DNA of 64,000 nucleotides from Albula goreensis. Lineage: Eukaryota > Chordata > Actinopteri > Albuliformes > Albulidae. The notes beneath the pieces were generated by a model. It did no database searches. It was given only the letters and a program-made list of their open reading frames with translations, and was not told where the DNA came from. Position 1 is the stretch's first letter. Each line of letters starts with the position of its first letter. Of this stretch, positions 23,260 to 34,122 are shown one piece after another. The position numbers and the translations under genes were made by a program. The stretch lies in assembly GCA_022829145.1 (NCBI GenBank), contig CM040746.1:12212184-12276183 (forward strand), read 5' to 3'.

Positions 23260-26139
23260 ACTGCTTGTGTAGAAGAACCTGTCAAACTTACTGGTATTGG
23301 ACAACAGATTTTTAAAACCTGCATTACATTTATATTTGTAATATTCTGTGTAAATAAGGAAAATGACGAATCAAATGGTGAGATTATCGAAAAATATGTC
23401 TTATTTATTTATGCAGACAGACTACATAATACTGGACTTGTGCAAAGATATCGAAGGACCGTCACAGTCTTATATCCATTTGGCTTTGCAGAGGGCAACG
23501 TCTACCATCCAAGTCAAACAAGCCATAATAGTTCATTTAAAACATGTATTTGTGTTGTATGAGTTCAAATTCATTTAATTATGCCAGTACCATTACGTAG
23601 CATGAAACATTTGCAACTACATAAATGTCGTGGTTAAACTAAAAGAAATCAGCGCTGGATTAAAATAGTTTACTGAAGAATTATTATAGCCCAACAGAAA
23701 AAAATAAATAATTGAAATATGCAGGAGGGTCTACAGTACTACCACGAAATATAGCCTAGATAAAAAAAAATTATATACCGACGAGCCATGCGCACGAGTA
23801 GCCACCTTAATTTTATGACAAACTGCTTTATTTAGGCCGCCCCGATATGGCTGACAGTGAAAGGCTCAAACGTCCTTACGTTTTTTTTCCCAAGGTACGA
23901 CGGTGTACAAGTCATTATTTAATTATTTAGTAACCCAAGGTTGGAAACCAATTATGATTAATATTTTCATCCTCAAGATCAAATAATAACACTGTTTCAC
24001 GTGTAATATAAATCTCTTCGAGTTTTGTTACAGTATTGATAACGCTATTTACACATTCCTTTGGAAAGGACAGCAGTAGGACTGAAGTGTCATCACTACC
24101 GATCTACTGTGCACTTGTAGTGCAGTGTTGTACACACGTTATAGAGTTTTTCCATATAATCAGTTGTCCATAATAAGTAAGAAATCTATTTCAGATTTGC
24201 ATATATTTTAGGATCACAATGGAATTTCTTTTGTAATGTTACACTAATTTTGATATTATTTCATGTTTTTATCAATGGAAAATATGATAGAGTATTGGTT
24301 TAATTCCCACCTTTCTGAACCAGAATGGAAATCATATGCAAACTATACACATATAATTGTATATAATTTGATTGGTCAGTAATTTAATTTATTGTTAAAT
24401 TAAAAAATCATGCAGTCTGCAGCAAATTAATTCATATAGTTGTGCTACATGCTCCTGCATTTGTGGTCATTTCACAAATGTACACATACATAGTACACAT
24501 AGAGCGGTACACAATCAGACCAGCTATAATCAGAATCTCATCAAAACAGTCTATTCTGTCACCCAGCCTATCTTTGGCCTCTTTTGCCAACTGTTTGTTG
24601 ATTTTTATCTGGCCTTCATATTAAACACTGTTGGTTTTCTCAAATAATATTCTTCAGCAATAGTTATCAGATATACCCAAAATAAAAGTTTTTTTGCTGG
24701 TTTGAGTTTTGTGATAATGGACAGAGTGATTCATTTTTGTTTAATGCTACCTTTTTTGCATCAGAGTTTGAACTAAAGTTGGAGAAAATGTCTGATATTG
24801 TAAGCTATGTCTGGTTAACATGTTACCTTGTTCTGTTCAACTGACGAGTCAGTCAGAAACAGTGGCTTACAACTCTGAGATTCTTTTTCTGAGTTTGTCA
24901 ACTACTATTCAGATATACCTTTAGCAAAGGCAATAGTTTCCCTCGCCATCTGTGCAACAACACAGATTTGCTACAGGTAACAGGTGCTCCAACACCAGAT
25001 GGCACATAGTGTGGACACATCAGTAACAGGTGGTGCTCATAACATCCTAGTCTTACGAAGTATATCATGAAGTACATAATTAATCCATTTGGGGTTTGGA
25101 ATGAAAGGAAAGGTTTTAAAAAGTTAATTTTCATAGATCAAACAAATTTGCCATAGATTCCGTGATACAGCATAATTTTTTCCAGTTTACAAGAAGAAAA
25201 GTAAGAGAAAAATGAATGTAAAATATATCATCTTCAGAAGGTATGCTCTTTGTTATGTCTAACACATTATTCATTGTGGCTCAAGTTGAGGTGCCAGATT
25301 TTCTGCAAAAGTATGCTTCATTATTAACATGAACAATTCATCTTGAAAAAGGAAGTGTTTTCCCCCCGTTTTTGTTGCTTGAAAACATGACATTGTTATT
25401 GAAATGAATTTGTATGAGTAAGTCTTGGGAAAAAAAACTGTGATATGTTACATTTTTTTGAGCCTACGATAAAGCTGTTGCTGGATTGAATATATTACCT
25501 TGTTTTATGCCAGTTAACTCATCTATTGTCTGTTCCAATTTAAGAGTATTTAAGGTTGCTAAGACTATTTAACAATATTTAATTCCAACTTGTAACACAT
25601 GAATGCAGAGCAGTTATAAATTCTCTTAAGAGATACATGTGTGACTTTGTAAAAAAGTTTTAAAATGTGTAAAATGAGATTATCTGGGGTAAATATAAAA
25701 TAACTTTTTTACACATTGAACTTTTATGTTTTTGCACAAAAATGATGAAATATAAGTAAAACATGACAATGTATTCATGTTTTAAACCAGTAAAAAATGT
25801 TTGAGGATTAAATATACAAATGGAAGGCTCGATCACCCATCTCCCGATTTACATTACAGTTGGGTAGACAAGTATGCTTTCATACAGTATATGTTACAGA
25901 CTGTGAGGGTCTTATCAAGTACCACTTTCATGGTGGTGAACGCAGTAATATTGATTAAGTCCATTGAAAAAACAAAATCAATATTTGGATTCTGTGCATC
26001 AAAGGTGTATCAGGGGAAATGTACAATGAATACCCTAATTTGTACCAAATTTCATGGCTTTGGTACAGATGAACTAAAAGATGAAATAACCCTATCCAAA
26101 GCTGTGACCTGAACAGAAAGCACAACAAAAACACAACAT
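23260..26139. other. intergenic region upstream of tank
   Basis: AT-rich sequence with only short chance frames on both strands. I saw no recognisable exon, RNA gene or repeat with clear ends. Confidence 0.5.
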
Positions 26140-26354
26140 ATCTCATTATTAAACAAAAAGGGGAACGAACAATGTGCGAACGAGCTGAACATGTTTTTCA
26201 ATAGGTTCAACTCCAACCCCCCCTCCCCCAGCCGCCCCCTACTGATACTACAGATCCTCCAAGCAGCAACCCCCCACTTCCCCCCACCACCTCTTGCCAC
26301 ACACCACCCCAGCCACCTGTACCTCATTCCCCCCCGTGGACACTCAGCAAGAAT

Positions 26355-28021
26355 CTTTTCACCAAATTGGAGGACATGCAGGTGGGTGCTCCCCTCGTCA
26401 CTTGGATTGATGACTATCTGACGGGCAGACCGCAGTTTGTGAGACTAAAGAGCTGTGTGTCTGGTCATCTGATAAGTAACATTGGGTCCCCTCAGGGAAC
26501 CGGGCTGTCCCCCTTCCTCTTCACCACATACACTTCAGACTTCAAGTACTGCACTGAGTCGTGTCATCTGCAGAAATTCTCTGATGACATGGCGATTGTG
26601 GGGTGTATTGAGGGTGGGGGGTGGGGGGCTGAGTACAGGGACCTGGTCGACCGCTTTGTGAAGTGGTGTGGGGAGAACCACCTGCAGCTGAACGTGAAGA
26701 AGACGAGGGAGATGGTGGTGGACTTCAGGAGGAACAAGCCCCTGCCGTCTCCAGTCAGCATCAGTGGGACGGACGTGGATATGGTGGCCTCATACAAGTA
26801 TCTGGGTGTCACACTGGACAACAAATTGGACTGGTCCACCAACACAGAGGCCACCTACAAGAAGGGCCTGAGTCGGCTTTACTTTCTGAGGAGGCTCAGG
26901 TCCTTTCACGTCTGCAACAAGATGCTGCAGATGTTTTATCAGTCTGTTGTGGTGAGCACCATCTTCTTTGCTGTGGTGTCCTGGGGTGCAGGCATCAAGA
27001 CAAAGGACGCCAACAGACTGAACAAACTGATCAGGAAGGCAGAGTCTGTTGTTGGCTCTAAACTGGTCACCCTGGAGGAGGATTCTGACAAAACTGCTGG
27101 CAATCATGTACAATCCATGTCATCCCCTCCACAAAACACTGGACAAGCTAAAGAGCAGCTTCAGCAACAGACTCATTCAACCCCGCTGCTCCAAGGAACG
27201 ATACAGGAAATCATTCCTACCAGTGACGTGCGGTCAGGGGAGGCAGGACTTGGCAGGTGAGGCAGTGCCTCACCAGCCATCATGGAAAGAAAGAAAATAT
27301 ATAATAAAATAATTTAAATTGTTATATTCATCTGTTTGTACTAAAAAATATTTATTTTTCATTTAGCCTGTCATTATTCTTTCTTCAAAATCGCTGAATT
27401 TTCTTATATTTCCCATTCAAATGCTTGAGCGATAGGCAGCAGCGATCAGCCTCACCTTGGATTGTGGCTTTACTATGGGACATGTGACTTAAAATGGTTT
27501 AAACACATTTAATATGTAAACTGATTTTCAATAATGATATTATATTTGCTTTTTTGCAATGTGTTTGTGTAACGTGTTTCGTGTGCTGAGCGATTATAAA
27601 CGGCAGAGAACAGGTTGGAGGTGAGGCATTTCTTGCCTATGACCTGATCCCAGACCTTCTTGTCACTCCACAACTAGAGTAAGTGACATAGTATAACGAT
27701 ACGGTAAGCAAGTCAAGTGCAGCGATAGATTATTAGAGATAGAGATTTACTATCCCGGGATGACATTTCGACACTAAAACAGTTTTCTCAAGTGGACTTT
27801 CAATAATAATAACTAAAGGAAGACCAACGCCGGAGCTGAAAGGATTGCTTGATAAAGGATGCAGAAGTGAAACATAACCTGTAAACTTGTCAATATTTTT
27901 GCAAATCTGATTCTGATGATGCCTCACCAGCTATGAACCTCACATCCTATTCCTACCCACGGCAATCAGACTTTATAACTCATCTACCTCTGTCAGTGCC
28001 ATGGTCACACATCTGGACTAA
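26355..28021 (+). pseudogene. reverse transcriptase remnant of the LINE
   Basis: The frame contains a GSPQGTGLSP motif, the catalytic-type FSDD (26577-26588, equivalent to Y/FADD), and the downstream LNVKKTREMVVDFRR and YKYLGVTLD motifs of L2/CR1 reverse transcriptases. The frame is broken: near 27080 homology moves to the next frame (RRILTKLLAIMYNPCHPLHK...), and near 27221 it is interrupted by a 728-base insertion, after which TAIRLYNSS...VTHLD and a stop complete it. The N-terminal RT part and endonuclease are missing. The element cannot be autonomous. Confidence 0.85.
27221..27948 (+). mobile_element. hAT-like non-autonomous DNA transposon nested in the LINE
   Basis: A 728-base insert is bounded by the same 8 bases, ATTCCTAC, at 27213-27220 and 27949-27956, which restores the LINE frame when removed. 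The left end begins CAGTGACGTGCGG; the reverse complement of the right end begins AGGATGTGAGG, a diverged match. The 8-base duplication and CAG start are hAT features. The inner parts carry matching GGTGAGGCA / TGCCTCACC words. No transposase is encoded. Confidence 0.7.
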
Positions 28022-28229
28022 TTCTACCTGTCACCTTCTGCACTACATATAACATAGTATAACGTATACTTAGTGTTTACTATGGGACATGTGACTTGTG
28101 GAAATAATATTCGTATTGATATTATATTTCATATTTTTGCAATATTCGCATCCTATTGCACATCCTATGTACATATTAATCCTATGACCGCTATGAGAAT
28201 CTAATTTCCTTTCGGGGATGAATAAAGTC

Positions 28230-28330
<101 letters not shown>

Positions 28331-30870
28331 CCTGCAAGAGCTTCGGGCTTATATTTACTCTGGTTACTTTACCATGGTAGCCTACTATATTTGCGTAACT
28401 GCTTTAAATATAATAGTTGTCTTGTCAAATATTATGAAAGTAGCTGGAAAGTAAATTATCAGAGAAAAATCTGCACAGAACTGTTCACAATGTGCATGTA
28501 TGCTAATTTACATTCCATAGTTTTAATGTGTCTCAATTTGGTTATCAAAGCCATGATGAAGCCATGATAAAAGCAAACTTCGTTGTGCCAAAATGCATAC
28601 TGCTAAGACTCATGAATTTGACTTCACATATGGAAAAAATGGTTGTATGTTTATCTTACTTCTTTGCATTACCTGAAACTATGTAAACCATAGTTTCAGT
28701 ACTGAAAATGTCATGGCTTTACATTGATCAGTGATGGCTTTAAATTTCATTGTCTAGAAAAGGGCCAAATTAAGGATGCCTTCCATGGATTCAGAGGGAC
28801 TTAACACAAATGGATGGCGATGCAAGGACTTAACATTTTTTATCACACACAAAATAAAACACATTTGAAGGGTGCATAGGGGATGTTGGCTGATTTAAGA
28901 AACATTCACCAAAATGTGCACCTGCAAATGGTCAGACTATCTGATAGAATTATAACAAAAAGTAACTAATAAAAAGCAGGCCTGTTACAAGTTCCTCAAA
29001 ATTGACATCAGAAATTTATTTCCAGACTGACCAACTAACGGTTATGTGTCATATAACCTATAAACAGGCCTAGTCTTACAAAATATGTATTATGAAATAT
29101 GCACTCCATGCAACATGTGACGGGAGATCTCGGAACTGGATTGTCAAAAATGCAGAGAAACCAGAATGTCAGGTTTAGAAGTGGTTTCGATTGCGTAAGA
29201 AGTTGTTGGTGTGCAGGGAAAATAAGCCTGGCTAGCAGCATATCAGGCTATTGTAATAAGCACCCCTCTGTTAATGCCCATGAAACTGTGTGCTCTTAAG
29301 AGATATGGCCAACTTCGTCCGCAGAGTGAAATATCATGAGTGAGTCAGATAAAACTACTAACAACCATGCCTTTTTGCACTTTGTGTTGCTCTGCACCAG
29401 GCAGAATAGAATACTAGGAGTAACAGTGAAACAGAGCTGCAAAACAAATGCATTTTCACATGGTCATTGTCATTTGTATGAAATCTTTGAAAGTTCATCT
29501 TGAATCTTTGCAGAGTTACTGTGCACAGGAAGCTATTTGTCTTGTCCCCCAGTCTCAAAATGCAGGCAACAGTTCACATGTTAGTGCCAACATAAAGTAA
29601 TCTGAGAAGCACTAAAAGTCTGAATCACTTAAAAGAAGGGAAATTTCACTGAAGGATTTTCCCAATGCTGTTGACAGATTTCTTACAACATCTCCTCTCT
29701 CCTCTCCCAGCTATGCCGAACACACATACACACCGGGGGGTTGTAGTGGTAAACACATTCTTTGCATTCCTGAGTGGCTCTCTGTCAGAGCGGAGGAACA
29801 CTAGTCAAGTGGAAGACTTTGGATTTTCCCACTCACTTGAGACAGTAAATCTCAAGGCCAGTGAAGGCCAATTAAGGCCAATGAACTATGCTGACAGCGA
29901 AGTACCATGCCTGCTAACAGTAAGGATAGTCTCCCTCTGCTTCTGTGTCAGTAGACTCTGTCTGTCTTTAAATATAGACTAAGGTGACAAGATTCTTTAG
30001 GTCAGAACATTTTTGGGGGATAACAGTATATCAGAGGCCATTAACAAAGTCATTTTTAAGTGAAATTATCTTAAACATAGATCCAATAGCATTAAAATTG
30101 ACAGGGAAAACCAGTTTTGAGTGGGACGTATAATTCTGTTGAAAGAATAACACCTCCCAGATTGTCTTGGTAAAAAAGTTACCTGCTTGTTTGGAATATT
30201 AGTGTGGCTTGGGAGGAATGCACAGTCAGGAAGAATGCTCTGGATATATATCACCCCCCCCCCCGACACCCTGAGGTAAACTGCACAGTGGCTGAGTGAC
30301 ACTGACTTCAGCGACAAAAACTGCCTTCATTACATTCTCAGTATTAAATACTGAATATATACTTCTGGAAGAGGAAAACATAGTTCACATATACATAGAT
30401 CACATACTTGCATGTGTCTGGTCAGCCAGATGTGGCAACTACATAGTTATAATGACCTCAACCACTATGTCTCTACGGACACATCAAGCTAACTGTGGGC
30501 TCCGTAATGCGGACCTGCATTAATCAAATAAATAGTCAGTAATGACACTAGCTATGCAAGCAGGGACTCAAAACCCCAGTCACATGGCTTATAGCTGCAT
30601 CATGAGCAAATGTGTCAAATGTGTGCAGATGCACAAGGCCCAAGCTGTAACCTAACTTTTTTTGGAATGTTATATTTCAAAATGTATTGAATTGTTCTGA
30701 TCACTGTAAAGAAATCTTGTTTTGGTTGACTATTTCATGACTGGGGGCCTAATTTAATTTTTGATTTGGTGGAGGGCAGACTTTATCATACCATCATAAC
30801 AGTGAAGTGTTAAGAGTCTGTGAACAGAGCAGGGGCTGGAAGAGTTCAGTAAGATTTAAGAGTTTTTATT

Positions 30871-30887
30871 GGGCGCTCTAGTGGCCA
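30871..30887 (-). promoter_or_regulatory. CTCF-like motif
   Basis: The minus strand reads TGGCCACTAGAGCGCCC, close to the CTCF core CCACYAGRGGGCGC with mismatches in the G run. Confidence 0.25.
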
Positions 30888-31092
30888 GTAAAGGAATTAC
30901 ACCTGTCTGTGATCTTCGGGTAGAGGAACCTCAAGAGTGGTGTCCAGTTCATACCCCAGGAAAGACTGTTTGTGCTTCTCTGAGAGGGTTCAAACATAAC
31001 TGAAATGTGACTAATATGCATACATTAAACTGTAATGTGACTTTAACAACATTTTAAATTTCACAATAAATGTTATTTTGTCATTAATCCAA

Positions 31093-31105
31093 CAGCAGGT
31101 GGCAG
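31093..31105 (+). promoter_or_regulatory. CTCF-like motif
   Basis: CAGCAGGTGGCAG, close to the CTCF core CAGCAGGKGGCRS, on the plus strand. It points away from the motif at 30871-30887. Confidence 0.3.
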
Positions 31106-33479
31106 TACAGCATCATAGCGCAGACATGTTCTAAAGAAGTCTCTCTCAAGCGTACAGTGTGTTAAGAATGACACACACTACTTAGACAGGCAGGTGAAAA
31201 CCTCTGGCTGAAACTTCAATGCTCCTGCAAGTAGTTTTTTTTTTTTTTTTTAAAAAAACATAATGTATATGTTTTTGACAATATGTAATTTATTCAACAA
31301 TCACTGAAAGACAACATACAGTATAAGAATCTATATGATCCTAACTGTACAATTAACTGTACAACACTATGGATGAGGATCAAAGCTGAGTATAACTTGG
31401 CAACAGCACAGAATGGTATCATTGGATAATAATGCTTGTCAGCATTATTGTTTCATCTTAAAGCATTTGGTTGTCACACAGTAAACCTGAAAGAAAATTG
31501 ATACAGAAATACTTTAAATCCACCAATATTTTGGAAAGTCATTTTGTTTACTTACCAAGGCTAGATAAACCTATTGATACAATTTTAATTGTGTGAGAAA
31601 CATAACTGGATATTGCCACCTTCAGTAGCAATGACTGCAACCAAGCACTTTCTGTCTTTTTTTATCATAGCACCATAGAGGAATTCTGGAACACTGAGGA
31701 ACATAGACATCACATCTGCTTCCATCATTAATGAAGTCAACATTGTGCAAGGTCTTATGGTCTTCAGCCAAGAGGCAATTTTAGTAATGGGGCAGATGTC
31801 CAACAGTCCCACTGTCGGAGGTGGAGGGCTCTGAGGGGAGGATTAGCCAATAGCTTTGCTTAGGCCAGACGTAGCGCTGCTGTCTGAATCATCGAGGCAG
31901 GTGGGCATGCTCAAGCTGACGCTTCCCTGGGAGGAATGGGCCTAGGAGGGCAAAGGGAGGAAGAGAGCCAAGTATCTGGACCTGGTGGAGGAGTGCTGCA
32001 GACAGGGGTGATGTGCATAGTGCTTGACCATGGAGGGGGTCTGCAGAGGATTTGCTAGCCATTAGCTTTGTAGGGTGTACAATCTCCCAGGCATCACAAG
32101 TGCTTATGAAGTGAAGGCCATTGAGACTACCACAGAGGCACCATAGAGGGACCCACCATAGAGGGTGGCTGGGGGCAGAACCTGTGGATGAATGCTACTC
32201 AGCTGGGACCTGATTGACTTGGTTCAACTGACTTGATTGACTGTTTGGGTTGTCAGAGTGAGGGTGTCTGATGCTGAAAGGACCTGAAACATCCTGGCTT
32301 ATATCACCAATAGTGTGTGTGAGTGCATCAGTGGATGTACTGTACGTTTCAACCCAACAAGCCAACCAGAGGCTCTGAATACAGAAAACAAGCAATATTA
32401 ATATGCTGTTTTCTGTTACACACCCACATGGACCATTTATAAACAGAGGTCAACTCATCTGTATTTTCAGATTTTCAAAAAAACTGAGTGATAGTGATGA
32501 ACTGATGAACATAACTTGTGAATCCAGGAGATGACCTTTGCTCTCAACAAAACTGTTTCAAAACACCTTTTGCGTTAGTATGATTTTTATTCAATGAATC
32601 AGAGGCAGTATTGGAGCTTGTTTTTGCTCTAAGTTAGCTAGATGTTGTAGAACGATAAGTGAAAAAAGGTAAATGTGTTTGAAGCAACTTATAATATTTT
32701 AAAGAAATTGCAATAACAAGTACTCCCTTTTTTTATTTATTTTGAAAATAAATGTTTTGAAGTCGGCGTGAATCTGAACTGGGACGTTTAGTGATTTGTT
32801 CCAGTGCAATGAAAATGGAGGATATCGCATGTGTGAGGAACCATCTCCCAGCAGGTTTTGGAGGCTCAGTGGTTTGCAGGCACAGGTAGGCCATTGAAAG
32901 AAGGCCATGTGCAAACCAGAGGAGTGGCCCTTGTGTAATGTGACGAGCACCACCCTGCTGACCGAAACTCTCCCATGCTGGGAAACACTGTAATCAATTA
33001 CATATCACACAGTGGGGTTACCTGCCACAGCTGTCCCTGACACAGTCAAGATCTGTTACTATTGGGGTACATACATTTATTGAAACCCAGTGCTGCAGTG
33101 GCACAAGGGTCCAAAATGGGATGAAAATGAGAAAGCCATGCTTTTCCCCATGCATATAAAGACATTTATTGGGTCTGTAGAACCGTCTGAAAACCATATA
33201 TACACTGTCAGCCTGTTGATGCTTCACACCTGTGATTGTTTCTCATAATATATAATCCACAGTGCAAACATCAGAGGACACATTCTCATTTATAGGTGAA
33301 CATAAAGCAGTCCAGCTAAGGAAACAGTTGTGATTTTCTTTCTCAGTGTACCTAAACACAAGGGACTAAAGGAACATTTTCCTCTCCTTCAGGAAAGCAA
33401 CTAATGTATTAACAATCAGTGATCCTGCATGCTCAGCTAAGGAAAAGACTCATGTCATTTATCAATAAAGTGCATAGTA

Positions 33480-33538
33480 ATAACAATAACAACAACAACA
33501 ACAACAATAATTATAATTATAATAATAATAATAATTAT
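33480..33538 (+). repeat. AAC/AAT simple repeat
   Basis: Imperfect tandem AAC units pass into AAT units over about 59 bases. Confidence 0.85.
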
Positions 33539-33834
33539 GCAACCTACTCTGGAAACAATAATTACAGTGTATTTTGCAGTTTTGACTGATGTGTTTTAAT
33601 GAAAGTGATGACACTGCACTTATTTTTGCACTTTTCTGATGATCTCTGATTACATACTGGCTGGGAAATTTTTATTTTTTCATGTTAGTGAGAAGATACG
33701 TCCCTGACAGCATTGAGGGTCTTTCCAAGTAGTCTTAAAGATTGTAATCATGCTAAGAGGAACAGAGTTTCCTTTCAAGTGTTTTTTTTCTGTGGCCCGT
33801 AGCAACATTCCATTGGTGACCTCCTTGTCAAGCA

Positions 33835-34122
33835 CACAAATGCAGCAAAGCCTCAAAGTGATTAGAATACTGGCATCAGATGCACAAATGCAGCAAAGCC
33901 TCAAAGTGATTAGAATACTGGCATCAGATGCACAAATGCAGCAAAGCCTCAAAGTGATTAGAATACTGGCATCAGATGCACAAATGCAGCAAAGCCTCAA
34001 AGTGATTAGAATACTGGCATCAGATGCACAAATGCAGCAAAGCCTCAAAGTGATTAGAATACTGGCATCAGATGCACAAATGCAGCAAAGCCTCAAAGTG
34101 ATTAGAATACTGGCATCAGGTG
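33835..34122. repeat. 48-bp minisatellite, six copies
   Basis: Six head-to-tail 48-base units start CACAAATGCAGC and end CATCAGATG. By eye the units are identical except for one base at the end of the last unit. Because 48 is divisible by three and the unit lacks stops, long frames appear on both strands (16-residue repeats); these are not evidence of a protein. Confidence 0.95.

Larger units (their letters stand above)
28331..33834. other. tank-rbms1 interval, part 1
   Basis: No exon is recognised. Present are a C run near 30254, two CTCF-like words (30871-30887, 31093-31105), a T17 run near 31235, a stretch at about 31590-31850 that resembles a degenerate fish interspersed repeat, and an AAC/AAT-rich simple tract at 33480-33538. 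Confidence 0.5.

Noticed and set aside
23363-23578. 71-codon plus-strand frame divergent from the tank promoter
   Set aside because: No motif, no consensus donor at its end, and AT-rich composition; not enough for a gene.
26564-27113. Minus-strand and second-frame open stretches across the LINE
   Set aside because: Shadows of the reverse-transcriptase remnant on the plus strand, apart from the frame-shifted continuation noted in the LINE entry.
31585-31812. 75-codon minus-strand frame that might be a transposase fragment
   Set aside because: The DNA looks like a degenerate fish interspersed repeat, but no catalytic motif is visible and I could not name a family, so it is only mentioned in the region note.
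33835-34122. CRISPR array
   Set aside because: The tandem units are contiguous without unique spacers, and the genome is vertebrate.
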